This document shows positions 15,823 through 24,253 of a stretch of 36,549 bases of DNA, one piece after another (the first letter of the stretch is position 1; each line of letters opens with the position of its first letter). The stretch covers positions 1-36,549 of the forward strand of contig WJLY01000224.1 in assembly GCA_014728245.1 (NCBI GenBank), in the 5' to 3' direction. The position numbers were made by a program, and so were the translations under genes. Below the pieces are notes generated by a model that saw only the letters and a program-made list of their open reading frames with translations, was not told where the DNA came from and did not search any database. Source of the DNA: Candidatus Effluviviaceae Genus IV sp. (lineage in GTDB: Bacteria > Joyebacterota > Joyebacteria > Joyebacterales > Joyebacteraceae).

Positions 15823-18144
15823 CTACTTGATGATGACGAACTTGCCCACCTTCTCTCCGACGGGCGAGTCCACGTGGTAGAGATAGACTCCGCTTGTGAC
15901 GATCTGGTTGTTCCGCGAGATGAGGTTCCAGCACGCGTCTCCGCCGGTCTCCTCGGCCTCGGGGTAGAGCGTCTCGACCAGCTCCCCGCCCAGTGAGTAG
16001 ACCCTGACCACCGCGTCTCTCGGCAGGTTCATGAAACAGATCTTCTCGCCGGTCGGGTCTGCCTCGTCGGGCTCAAGGTTCCAGGCAGCGATGTACTCGT
16101 TGTCGACGTAGGGATTGGGCACGACCATCACGTCGTCGACGTCGGCCTGCACCGCGGAGTGCGGGACCACCCTGGTCATGTTCTGCGAATACTTGCCGAA
16201 GTGCTTCCCCTCCGCCGTGCTGTCGTAGGCTGTCACGGAGTAGAAGTAGGGAAACCCGTTCCTCACGAGCGAGTCCACGATGCTGTACTTGCCGACCCCT
16301 TCCAGGCCGGTGTCCCACTCGTCTATCTCCGCGTAGTTGTCGCTCCTGTCGATGTCGAGGATCAGCTCCCAATCCTGGTCCTTCGGCTCTGTGGAGGTCC
16401 TGTCCCAGCCGACCGCCTTCCAGACCTGGTAGCCGTACCAGTCGCGCACGCGCGTCAGCGGGTCCTCGATCTCCTCCGGGCTGTCGTCCCAGTCGATTCG
16501 TACGAAGTGGTCGCCGGCAGTGACCTCCTGCCTCGGCGGAGGAGGCGGGGTGTCGGCGACCCAGTGGATCAGCGTGCTCTCCGGGTCTCCCGTGCAGGTC
16601 GTCACCGGCTGGATGATCCCGTCGAAGATCTGCTGCGCCTTGGCCGCGTTCTCCAGCATGCCCGCGAGGCCCTGGCCGCAGACGAACGCGTACTGGAACT
16701 CGAGCGTGTCGCCCGGCGCCACCTCCTGGAAAGGCCCGGCTGAGAGCATGAAACGGTAGTCCTGCGGCGTCTGCGCGTTGCGGTCGATGTTGATACGCCA
16801 CTCGTCGTCGTCCTCGAGGTCTACAAGGCCGTCGAGATCGTTGTCCTGACCGTCGTACTCCGGGAAGTCCGGGCTCTCCGGACCGCCAGGACCATCCGGG
16901 TCCATGCCGCGCAGATAGCGGTAGCGGTCCCGGTCGTCGTCGGGGTCCTCCGTGCCGCTCGACCAGATCTCGAAGGCGTGCACGCGCACCTGGGTCGGAG
17001 CGTTGGGCAGGCCGTCGTCGCCGTAGTACTTCTGCACGAGCGACTCTGGCCAGTCCGGCTGGAGGACAGGAACGGTCGGATGACCCAGGAACATGCAACC
17101 GAAGTACCCCTTGGCTACGTTGCCGTCGGGGCCGAAGGGATCGTCATACATGTACGCGATGCTCATATTGAGCGTGTCCGACAGGTTCGGGTTGTTCGGG
17201 TTCACGCTCACGATCGTCGTGTCTACGAAGCCGCCGGCGTCGTCCGTGTACCACGGAACGTCGTCGGACTCCGGCCCCGCGTCCGCGTCGACCATGAAGC
17301 CGACGTAGACCATCTTCAGGACGTCCTCGCTGATGTTCACGACCTTGTAGTTTATACCCACGAAGTCATCGGTCAGCTCGCTCGTCCACTGGTAGCTCTC
17401 CTGGATGACCTTGAGTCCGAGCGCCGTGTGCTCGTCTCCGGGCTGCGCGTTCTCATTGACTTCCTCTTCGTAGATGTCGTAGTACTCCATCCGGAACATC
17501 TGCTGAGAGATCGCGGCGAAGTCCTCATCGACCAACCCGTCGCCGTCGTTGTCGATGCCGTCCAGCGGATCCTCGTCGACCCACAGGAAGGGATCGAAGC
17601 CCGGCAGGTCGGGATCGCAGTTGTGGTCCGCCCAATCGCCGTCATCGTCAAAGAGACGGCCGCTGTTGGCCGCGCCCTCCCACGTCTCGTAGATCCTCGC
17701 ATCGAGATCGTCCGGATCGGGATAGAACTCGATCTGGTAAACCGCGGCCGACACCAGCGTATCGGGATCGGCGGAGCTTCCGGTTATGGCTCCCACCCAG
17801 AGCCCGCCGGCGTACAGGTACTGGTTGTTGCTGCCCGCGGGCCACTCGGCCGACGGCGCGGTGAGGTCGGCGTCGAAGTCCCCGAAGAAGCCGTAGTTGG
17901 ATACGTGAAGAAGCAGCTGCCCCACGCTGTGATACCAGCCCGTGAACTGGATGATCCGCGAGGAGAGGTCCTCCTGCACGGCTTCATACCGTTCCCGGTC
18001 GGTAGTGCTCATCCTCGCGTCGGCCACGCTTGCGAGGGTCGCGACGACCAGCGCAACGCAGGCCGCGAGCACGAGACCTGCTAGAAGGCGCTCCGCTCGC
18101 CCGGGAGCGCCGCCGACTCTGCCACCGACGTTGCCAAGAATCAT
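15823..18144 (-). CDS. Large secreted protein with FlgD/T9SS-type C-terminal sorting-like domain
   Basis: A 773-residue exported protein. The N-terminus has a hydrophobic segment (LLAGLVLAACVALVVATLA) that works as signal or anchor. The middle contains Asp/Asn-rich loops that look like calcium-binding thrombospondin type 3 or dockerin-like motifs: DGIDNDGDGLVDEDFA and DGQDNDLDGLVDLEDDDE. The last 90 residues match the pattern of FlgD-like/type A sorting domains: MVVPNPYVDNEY, ICFMNLPRDAVVRVYSLGGE, WNLISRNNQIVTSGVYLYHV and a basic end KVGKFVIIK. ATG at 18144 has GGAGG six bases upstream. It lies between the TonB-dependent receptor and two PorV-like proteins. It is probably a surface protein exported through a type IX-like route; no enzymatic domain was recognised. 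Confidence 0.8.
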   Translation of the reverse strand: MILGNVGGRVGGAPGRAERLLAGLVLAACVALVVATLASVADARMSTTDRERYEAVQEDLSSRIIQFTGWYHSVGQLLLHVSNYGFFGDFDADLTAPSAEWPAGSNNQYLYAGGLWVGAITGSSADPDTLVSAAVYQIEFYPDPDDLDARIYETWEGAANSGRLFDDDGDWADHNCDPDLPGFDPFLWVDEDPLDGIDNDGDGLVDEDFAAISQQMFRMEYYDIYEEEVNENAQPGDEHTALGLKVIQESYQWTSELTDDFVGINYKVVNISEDVLKMVYVGFMVDADAGPESDDVPWYTDDAGGFVDTTIVSVNPNNPNLSDTLNMSIAYMYDDPFGPDGNVAKGYFGCMFLGHPTVPVLQPDWPESLVQKYYGDDGLPNAPTQVRVHAFEIWSSGTEDPDDDRDRYRYLRGMDPDGPGGPESPDFPEYDGQDNDLDGLVDLEDDDEWRINIDRNAQTPQDYRFMLSAGPFQEVAPGDTLEFQYAFVCGQGLAGMLENAAKAQQIFDGIIQPVTTCTGDPESTLIHWVADTPPPPPRQEVTAGDHFVRIDWDDSPEEIEDPLTRVRDWYGYQVWKAVGWDRTSTEPKDQDWELILDIDRSDNYAEIDEWDTGLEGVGKYSIVDSLVRNGFPYFYSVTAYDSTAEGKHFGKYSQNMTRVVPHSAVQADVDDVMVVPNPYVDNEYIAAWNLEPDEADPTGEKICFMNLPRDAVVRVYSLGGELVETLYPEAEETGGDACWNLISRNNQIVTSGVYLYHVDSPVGEKVGKFVIIK

Positions 18145-18190
18145 CCACTACCTCCGTGGAGTGCTGCCATTGCACGTATCCTCCTGCCCC

Positions 18191-18212
18191 GGACACCGAA
18201 GAAGCGGCGTCC
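18191..18212 (-). promoter_or_regulatory. Intercistronic hairpin after the TonB-dependent receptor gene
   Basis: Eight-base arms (18191-18198 with 18205-18212, one G-U pair) enclose a 6-base loop, 14 bases past the receptor stop. No T tract follows, so it is more likely an mRNA stability or attenuation element than a terminator. It could lower expression of the downstream genes relative to the receptor. Confidence 0.35.
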
Positions 18213-18225
18213 AAGGCGATTCCCG

Positions 18226-20985
18226 TTACCAGTCTATCGCTATACCCACTTTGATGAGACGACCCTCTCCGAAGACGGAAGGGTCTTGCAGAGGCTCGAG
18301 AACCTGGTTCTCACCCTGGGTCTCCAGATAGGCGCCGCCGAGGTTGCCCGTCTCGGTGTAGTACTCCGCGCCGTAGTAGCCGAGACGCCGGACGTTCTTC
18401 TTGTCGAACACGTTGAGCGCCTCGAAGAAGAGACGGAACTCCTGGCCGTACAGCTTGTACTTCTTCGTCCCCCTCAGGTTCAGGAGCTGGTGAGAGGGAA
18501 GCCTGCCCGAGTTGATCGTCTCCGGGGGAATGTCCTTCTGGCCGACGAATGTCGGAGTGTAGGGAGTACCGCTCCCGTAGTTGTAGTCGAAGGTCACCTC
18601 CCAGTTACCGGGATCGCTCACGAAGAGGAAACCGGTCACAGTATGGCGCTCATCCCAGTCGAGAGGGATCTCCTGCAGCGGCTGCTGCCAGCCCTCCGCC
18701 GCCGCCTGCGCGCCCTGGTTCGGGTCCGAGGACACCCCCGTGGCCTGCAGCCACGTGTAGGTCATGTTGCCCGAGAAGAAGTTCGAGAACCGCTTGGTCA
18801 GCTTGAACTCTATGCCCCGAACCGTGGCGTAGTCCTTGTTGACGTACAGGTACCACTCCGCCGTCGGGTCCTCCTCGGACGTATATGACTCGGTCGCAAG
18901 CAGGCCGAAGATGTCCTTGTAGAAACCGGTGACATCCATCGCCAGGTTCTGTGAGAACTGGTGCTCCGCGCCGAACTGGTACGAGACCGTCACCTCGGGC
19001 TCGAGCTCAGAGGACCCGATGATCCGTCCGACGGTGGCGCCCGTAAGCTCCTCGTTGGCCTCGTAGTACGCCGTCAGGTGAGGCATCTGATAGAAACGGC
19101 CGTAGTGGAAGTGCAGCGCGTCCCTGTCGGAGATCGGATGCGCGATGCCCAGCCTGGGAGAAAGAACCGCGCTGATCCGCTCCCTCCAGATCTGACGCTC
19201 TCCCACGCCGGACTTGGACCCCGGATCGGACCAGTCCAGCCTGAGCCCGGCGCGCACGATCATGCCCTCGTACCTCATCTTGTCCTGGAGGTACATTGCG
19301 CCGTGCGTCGGGAAGGCCTCGTAGATGTTGTGCTCGAACCTCTGATCGGTGTAGAGAGCCTCGTCCCAGTCGAAGAACTGGAACCCCTCCTCCTCGGCCT
19401 CGCCCTCGCTGGGAATGATGCTGCCGAGCGAGAGCTCGGTAACGTCGAGATGGTTGTAGACGAACTCGAGACCCGACTTGAGCTGGTGCGTGTCGTTGGG
19501 CTGATTGGTGACGTCCGCCTTGAAGGTGGTCGTCCTGGTGGTGCTCTCCGACCAGCCCAGATTGTCTCCCCACGTACGGTAGTAGCCGGGTTCCTGGTTC
19601 AGGTCGTTGTCGGAGTCGTGGTCGAGCGTGTTCTCGCGCCAGCCGCCCATGTACGGCTCCCACCAGTAGTCGTTCGGGTCTTCGTAGAGCCACCACTTCT
19701 CTTCCGACTCGAATTGCGCGAGCTTCAGCGTGTAGAACGTCGTCGGGCTGACGTTGTCTCTCCAGACGATCTTCTGCTGGGTGAAGCTGGTCCTCTGCGT
19801 CGGCGTGTGCTCCGCCGCGTTGTAGTACTGGTAGGTCGAGTCGAGACGGACGTGCGACCAGTCCTTGTACTCCGGCGACCAGTACCCCTCGCGCGAATAC
19901 GAGTGACTGTAGTTGTCCCTCACCGTCCGGGAATGCAGGAACTCGCCCGTGAGCTTCTGAGTCGGCGAAACGAAGTACGAGAGCTTCACCTGGCCCGAAC
20001 CCAGCATCGACTGGCGCTCCCGCGCATCGATGCTCAGAAGCTCGGTGTCGCCCACGGAGAGATCCCACGAGTGAATCGGCCTGTTCTCGTTGGTCCTCAG
20101 GTACGTGTCGCTGAAACGCCCCTCTCCCGACACGTAGTAACGCAGCTTGTCGGTGAAGAGCGGACCGCCCATGCCGAACGAGAGGTTGTCGTAGTTGTTA
20201 TAGGTCCGCTCGGGCGCGCCGTAGTCGTCGGTCATGTACTTCACTTCGCCCGAAAACTCGCGGCCTCCCTCCCTCGTCTGCAGGTTGATGACGCCCGACT
20301 GGACGTTCCCGTACTCGGCGTCGAACCCGCCTGACAGAAGCTCGAACTCGGAGAGCGATGAGAGGCTTACCTCGAGGTTCGACGTTCCGGTGGCCGCGTT
20401 GGTGACCGCCATGCCGTCGACGTACATCTTCACCTCGGAGGAACGACCGCCTCGGACGTGGATCTCGCCCTCGTGCAGAACGACGCCCGGCTGGGTCGCC
20501 ACCGCCTCCTGAACCGTGTTGATCGGGCGGACCTTCACCTCCTCCTCATCCATCCCTCGGCGGGTCGTCGTGTCCTCGGTCTCGATCATCGGCCTCTCGG
20601 CCTCGACGACGACCTCCTCGGCCACGATCGCCTCTTCCCTCAGGGCGAAGTCGACCTCTACGGTGCGGTCGGCCTCCACCACGACGTCCGTTATCTGTTG
20701 CTCGGCGTAGCTGATGAACGTCGCCTTCACAACGTATGTGCCGACCGGTACGAAGTCGATGGAGTAGTAACCCTGGGCGTTGGCCATCGCCCCGTAGGGA
20801 GTTCCCATCACAGTCACGTTGGTGTATCCGAGAGGCTCCCCGGTCGAAGCGTCGGTCACGCGACCCGCGATAGTCCCTGTGGCCTGGCCCATTGCGGGCG
20901 CGGCCGTCAGGAGAACCGCCAGAACGAGAAGCGAACCGAGTGCCACTGGGGCGCACTTCCGGGACTTCAGTCTCGGCGCATTCAT
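18226..20985 (-). CDS. TonB-dependent receptor with carboxypeptidase-regulatory-like N-terminal domain
   Basis: A 919-residue outer-membrane receptor. The signal peptide ends near PAMGQA. A CarboxypepD_reg-like beta-sandwich follows (residues about 33-115: GTIAGRVTDASTGEPLGYTN, GYYSIDFVPVGTYVVKATFI). The plug domain (about 140-250) contains QEAVATQPGVVLHEGEIHVR, YVDGMAV, GGFDAEYGNVQSGVINLQTR. The remainder is a 22-strand-type barrel with many aromatic strands. Length and order fit the SusC/Oar-like receptors. ATG at 20985 follows GAGGAG. It is first in an operon with a sorting-domain protein and two PorV-like proteins, and would be energised by TonB at 7115-7747. The ligand is unknown. Oar-like receptors can act in protein export or surface assembly rather than nutrient uptake, which the neighbours would suit. 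Confidence 0.9.
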   Translation of the reverse strand: MNAPRLKSRKCAPVALGSLLVLAVLLTAAPAMGQATGTIAGRVTDASTGEPLGYTNVTVMGTPYGAMANAQGYYSIDFVPVGTYVVKATFISYAEQQITDVVVEADRTVEVDFALREEAIVAEEVVVEAERPMIETEDTTTRRGMDEEEVKVRPINTVQEAVATQPGVVLHEGEIHVRGGRSSEVKMYVDGMAVTNAATGTSNLEVSLSSLSEFELLSGGFDAEYGNVQSGVINLQTREGGREFSGEVKYMTDDYGAPERTYNNYDNLSFGMGGPLFTDKLRYYVSGEGRFSDTYLRTNENRPIHSWDLSVGDTELLSIDARERQSMLGSGQVKLSYFVSPTQKLTGEFLHSRTVRDNYSHSYSREGYWSPEYKDWSHVRLDSTYQYYNAAEHTPTQRTSFTQQKIVWRDNVSPTTFYTLKLAQFESEEKWWLYEDPNDYWWEPYMGGWRENTLDHDSDNDLNQEPGYYRTWGDNLGWSESTTRTTTFKADVTNQPNDTHQLKSGLEFVYNHLDVTELSLGSIIPSEGEAEEEGFQFFDWDEALYTDQRFEHNIYEAFPTHGAMYLQDKMRYEGMIVRAGLRLDWSDPGSKSGVGERQIWRERISAVLSPRLGIAHPISDRDALHFHYGRFYQMPHLTAYYEANEELTGATVGRIIGSSELEPEVTVSYQFGAEHQFSQNLAMDVTGFYKDIFGLLATESYTSEEDPTAEWYLYVNKDYATVRGIEFKLTKRFSNFFSGNMTYTWLQATGVSSDPNQGAQAAAEGWQQPLQEIPLDWDERHTVTGFLFVSDPGNWEVTFDYNYGSGTPYTPTFVGQKDIPPETINSGRLPSHQLLNLRGTKKYKLYGQEFRLFFEALNVFDKKNVRRLGYYGAEYYTETGNLGGAYLETQGENQVLEPLQDPSVFGEGRLIKVGIAIDW

Positions 20986-21079
20986 AGTCTAAGTCTCCTC
21001 GGGGGTTGTCCGACGCAGAAATACATACAACATCGCCCGGGGGTCCGGACGAAGGACGATTCGTTCTCCTCTACTCTGC

Positions 21080-21108
21080 ATCCTACATCCCGACACATAG
21101 GCTGTCAA
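21080..21108 (-). promoter_or_regulatory. Sigma70-type promoter for the receptor operon
   Basis: On the minus strand, TTGACA (21108-21103) plus a 17-base spacer and TAGGAT (21085-21080) give a good match, with T1, A2, A5 and T6 of the -10 kept. The start would be near 21073, leaving an 88-base leader before the receptor ATG. It lies in the 145-base gap after the ligase gene, where no clear terminator hairpin was seen. Confidence 0.65.
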
Positions 21109-21130
21109 CTGGTTTTTACACACCGTAAGA

Positions 21131-21928
21131 TCAGACACAATAGTCACTTGCGATGCTCCGAGCGGCCTCTTCCTCTCCATCGCCCAGTTCGTCATGAACA
21201 AAAGCGATCCTCCACTCTCGTTCGAATCCCCGAGTCATGGCCTCCGCCACCTCGTCGAAACGCGGCCTGCGTCCAAGGAGGGTCTCGACGTCGGTCGTCG
21301 CCCTCTCCAGTGTCTCGCGAACACGCGCCCTCCGATCGTCCGGAATGCGCAGGAACTCGACGATCCGCGCGTGGGTTCCGTCCAGCAGCACCGAGCCGTG
21401 CTGGAGCACCGCGCCGGCAAGCCGCCGCTGGGCGCTGCCGACGAGCTTCCTGCCCCCGGCCAGGATCTCGTACCTGCCCGCGCTCGCGAAGCAGGGCGGG
21501 GCGGCCGCCTCGGGCCTCGGCCCGGACACCCCCCCGACCTTCTGAAGCTCCGCACGCACGCCGAGGGACTCCAGACCGGAGAGCAGGGCGCGGGAGACGG
21601 CCAGGTAGGTCTCCATGATCGTGCGGCCCAACGTCGCATCAGTTACTGAGCCGACAATCGAGTATGTCAGCTCGCCGGCGTGAAGCACGGCCCTCCCGCC
21701 GGTCGGCCGGCGCACGACGCCTATCCCGGCCCGCCTGCAGGCTTCAAGGTCCAGCTCGCGCTCCGGATCCTGGGAATGCCCGATCGATACGGTCGGGGGC
21801 CGCCAGCCGAAGACGCGAACCGTCGGCGGAGAGCCCTGGGACGCCACGCCTCTCAGGAGCACCTCGTCTATCGCCATGTTCAAGGGTCCCGCGCGGTGTC
21901 CGGTGTTGATTGCGCGCCAGGCACGCAT
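21131..21928 (-). CDS. Lipoate/octanoate-protein ligase family protein (LplA/LipM-like)
   Basis: A 265-residue member of the BPL/LplA/LipB family, which attaches lipoyl or octanoyl groups to lipoyl domains such as GcvH. Seen: RRPTGGRAVLHAGELTYS (73-90), the substrate-binding signature, and GGRKLVGSAQRR (158-169) with the catalytic Lys161. PPCFASAGRYEI places a Cys at 146, close to where LipM octanoyltransferases have their nucleophilic Cys. That Cys favours a LipM-type transferase over an ATP-dependent ligase, but the distinction is not certain. The open frame extends to 22474 in shadow of another gene; the true ATG is at 21928 with AGGA nine bases upstream. It is last in the run of genes after the membrane cassettes, 116 bases after cassette B. 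The most obvious target in this window is GcvH. Confidence 0.85.
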   Translation of the reverse strand: MRAWRAINTGHRAGPLNMAIDEVLLRGVASQGSPPTVRVFGWRPPTVSIGHSQDPERELDLEACRRAGIGVVRRPTGGRAVLHAGELTYSIVGSVTDATLGRTIMETYLAVSRALLSGLESLGVRAELQKVGGVSGPRPEAAAPPCFASAGRYEILAGGRKLVGSAQRRLAGAVLQHGSVLLDGTHARIVEFLRIPDDRRARVRETLERATTDVETLLGRRPRFDEVAEAMTRGFEREWRIAFVHDELGDGEEEAARSIASDYCV

Positions 21929-22044
21929 CGTCCGTGTTCCTGCTTTCCGAGGGGGGAGATCGCGGCACGGGCGCCGGGAGAGCTGCGGCAGGGACCCGGT
22001 CCAGCCCGCCGCCGGAGAGCCGCGCCGTCCGTGCGAGCCGACGG

Positions 22045-22725
22045 CTACGGGATGATGTGCAGCCAGTCTGAAAGCAGGAACTGCATCCTGCCGATCAGGA
22101 GCGACACCCTTCCCATCACCGTGTAGCCGAACGACGCTCCGAAGGCCACCATCAGGAACCAGATGCCTAGCCTCGCGAACCCACCCAGCGCGCCCTTGTG
22201 CTCCTTCGAGAAGAAGAAGTAGGTCAACACGGCGAAGACGCCGATGATCGCGGACAGGTTCAGGATGATCGCTAACGGCCCTCCCTCGTTCAGGGGGGTC
22301 GTCATGGTCGCGTGGATCTGCCGCACGAAGTCGCCCTGCCCGAAGCCGGTGATGTTGATCGCGGAGTACATTCCGACGATGAACCCGAGCGACCAGCGGG
22401 AGAGCCAGGAGAGCTTCGGGAAGAACCGGAACAGCATGAAGATCGCGAGTATCCCGGGGAAGATCCTCAGCCACTGGACCGGGTCCTCTCCAGACATGAA
22501 GAGCGGCTCAATGAGCTTGGGGACGAGGGTCTCATGGTACAGGAGGCACAGCCAGTAGGCAGCGCCCAGGCCGACGAAGAGGCTCTCGCCGAACTTGTAG
22601 AGCGGGTTGTCCTTGTACAGGAAGCTGTAGATCGAGAGCGTGAGGATAGCCGCTACCCAGTAGCCCCATACGACCGATGCGGGCGTCCCGGGCGGACCAC
22701 TGAAGACGAGTTCCAACCAGCTCAT
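22045..22725 (-). CDS. Uncharacterised polytopic membrane protein, cassette B component 4
   Basis: A 226-residue protein with about six membrane helices. It is a paralogue of the protein at 25557-26402. Both share AILTLSIYSFLYKDNP near the N-terminus, an RFFPK motif, a YFFFS loop followed by GGxARxGI, and the strikingly conserved C-terminus FGASFGYTVM-RVSLLIGR-FLL-DWLH. This copy is about 55 residues shorter and lacks two helices found in the other. ATG at 22725 overlaps no gene and follows the 281-residue protein by 10 bases, with GGGAGAG upstream. I do not recognise a named family with known function. The invariant C-terminal block, which carries Arg and His at membrane boundaries, is likely the working part or an assembly interface. 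Confidence 0.8.
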   Translation of the reverse strand: MSWLELVFSGPPGTPASVVWGYWVAAILTLSIYSFLYKDNPLYKFGESLFVGLGAAYWLCLLYHETLVPKLIEPLFMSGEDPVQWLRIFPGILAIFMLFRFFPKLSWLSRWSLGFIVGMYSAINITGFGQGDFVRQIHATMTTPLNEGGPLAIILNLSAIIGVFAVLTYFFFSKEHKGALGGFARLGIWFLMVAFGASFGYTVMGRVSLLIGRMQFLLSDWLHIIP

Positions 22726-22735
22726 GCCACTCTCC

Positions 22736-23581
22736 CTACGCCGCTCTCTCCGAAGCCCTGCGCCGTCCGGAGATGAAGTACGCCAGGTTGCCGAGGAGTA
22801 TGAAGACGACGATCATGGCGTGCACGATCGACTGCGCGTCCATCCCGCTCGTGGCGTCGCCCGGCGCCCCGATCAGCGTCTCGTACTCCGCCGCTCCCTT
22901 GAGCCCGCCCAGCAGCCCCACGAGCTGCTTGCTCTGCACGTAGGGATAGAAGTTCGGCGCGCCCACCGCGGTCGTTCCCGAGCCAAGCGTCACCTGGAAG
23001 CGACTCTGCACCTGCTGGACCCACTCCCGCGTGCCGGGCGTCCCGGCGGAGACCTCCATCACCATCGCTATGTCGTCGAAGTTCCGCACATCCCGCATGA
23101 TCGGGAGTTCGCGCACCGGCGTGCCGCCGTAATCGGACGGGAACGTGTTGGGAATGCTCGCGCCCATACCCAGAAGCGTCACCGTACCGCCGGCCATGTA
23201 CCCGAGGTTGACGTAATCGACTCCGTAGTCCTTGCCGTACTCCTCTGCCAGCGGATTGAGCGCCGCCTCGACGAGCGGCGGCGATGCCGGCCACAGACAG
23301 GCGACGACCAGGCGGAGGTCCTTCTCGAAGGCGTGCCTGATGAACGTCTCCACCATCGGCTGCAGCTCCGGCATCGTGTCGGGGCTGTAGTCCCCGGCGA
23401 GCATCACGATCGAGCCCTCGGGAACCGCCTCCACGGCGTCGTAGATGCCCTGCACGGGCGGGGAAACGTCGATCGGCAGCCTCATCGGTTGTATGAGAGG
23501 CCACGCCACGGCCAGGAAGATCAGCGCGAAGATGATCCTGCGGTCGATCCTGCCGATGGCGGCGGTCTTCGACTTGGCCAT
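22736..23581 (-). CDS. Uncharacterised bitopic protein with large extracytoplasmic domain, cassette B component 3
   Basis: A 281-residue protein with one helix near each end (IIFALIFLAVAWPLIQPM and SIVHAMIVVFILLGNLAYFI). About 200 residues lie between them, most likely outside the cytoplasm. That domain alternates strands and helices (GSIVMLAGDYSPDTMPELQP, ETFIRHAFEKDLRLVVACLW), suggesting a Rossmann-like or flavodoxin-like fold. The stretch NFYPYVQSKQLVGLLGGLKG plus AAEYE before the last helix is the best conserved block against its paralogue at 26455-27297. ATG at 23581 has GGGGGAG eight bases upstream. No catalytic motif was recognised. It sits between the two polytopic components, so a joint complex is likely. 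Confidence 0.8.
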   Translation of the reverse strand: MAKSKTAAIGRIDRRIIFALIFLAVAWPLIQPMRLPIDVSPPVQGIYDAVEAVPEGSIVMLAGDYSPDTMPELQPMVETFIRHAFEKDLRLVVACLWPASPPLVEAALNPLAEEYGKDYGVDYVNLGYMAGGTVTLLGMGASIPNTFPSDYGGTPVRELPIMRDVRNFDDIAMVMEVSAGTPGTREWVQQVQSRFQVTLGSGTTAVGAPNFYPYVQSKQLVGLLGGLKGAAEYETLIGAPGDATSGMDAQSIVHAMIVVFILLGNLAYFISGRRRASERAA

Positions 23582-23595
23582 TGACCGGACTCCCC

Positions 23596-24240
23596 CTACT
23601 TCTCACCGCCGAGATACGAGCGCTCGATTCCGAGTATGATGCGGAGGCCCATTGCCATGACGCCCAGGGCTGCTCCCATGAGAATGCCGCGGAAGGCCGC
23701 CATATTCGGATAGCCCATGATCGTCTCCGTCAGCCACGGAAGTGTCGCCTTCTCCGGAAGGGTCCTCGTCATCCACTGGCCGATGGGGACACGCCCCAGC
23801 ATCACGATGATCGCCGCCACCAGCAGCAAGCCCGCCTCCGCCGACCGCAGCCTGAACGCCCTGTAGGCGGCCGACGCGATGAAGAAGGCCAGAAGCGAGA
23901 ACATCGTGGCCTGGAGCGGCACCTGCATGTTCATGAACATCCAGTTGAAGGGCGAGCCCTCCTCGATCGTACCCCACGGCCCACCGAAGCCGAACATCAC
24001 GGCCATCGCGATGAGGGTGACGATGCTGTATCCCCAACCCTCGCTCTTTCTGCGGATCTTATGGTAGTGGACACGCAGGAGATTGCCCCAGCCGAGCAGG
24101 ATCGACGCAGCAATGACGATCGTGCCCCACTGCTTCATCTCCTCGGCGAGGCCGGAGACCCTGTGATAGGGCACGAAGAAGTCGACCAGCATGAAGATGC
24201 CGATCAGGAAGGTGATTGCCAGCGGTATCTCTCGTCTCAT
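23596..24240 (-). CDS. Uncharacterised polytopic membrane protein, cassette B component 2
   Basis: A 214-residue protein with about six short membrane helices. Conserved with its paralogue at 27340-27969 are a cytoplasmic basic motif HYHKIR, a GSPF loop, the long block MQVPLQATMFSLLAFFIASA, YRAFR, VMLGRVP and a C-terminal GIER(S/A)-GG. The two copies start almost identically (MRREIPL and MRRQVPL). ATG at 24240 is preceded by GAGGACCGGAG and lies 13 bases past the stop of the DUF6754-like gene. No family with known function was recognised. The paired basic loops suggest contact with a cytoplasmic partner. Confidence 0.8.
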   Translation of the reverse strand: MRREIPLAITFLIGIFMLVDFFVPYHRVSGLAEEMKQWGTIVIAASILLGWGNLLRVHYHKIRRKSEGWGYSIVTLIAMAVMFGFGGPWGTIEEGSPFNWMFMNMQVPLQATMFSLLAFFIASAAYRAFRLRSAEAGLLLVAAIIVMLGRVPIGQWMTRTLPEKATLPWLTETIMGYPNMAAFRGILMGAALGVMAMGLRIILGIERSYLGGEK

Positions 24241-24253
24241 CTCCGGTCCTCAG

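Noticed and set aside
21929-22474. N-terminal extension of the lipoyl ligase frame
   Set aside because: The extra region lies antisense-frame over cassette B component 4 and has no family match; ATG at 21928 has a ribosome site and starts the conserved MRAWRAINTG segment.
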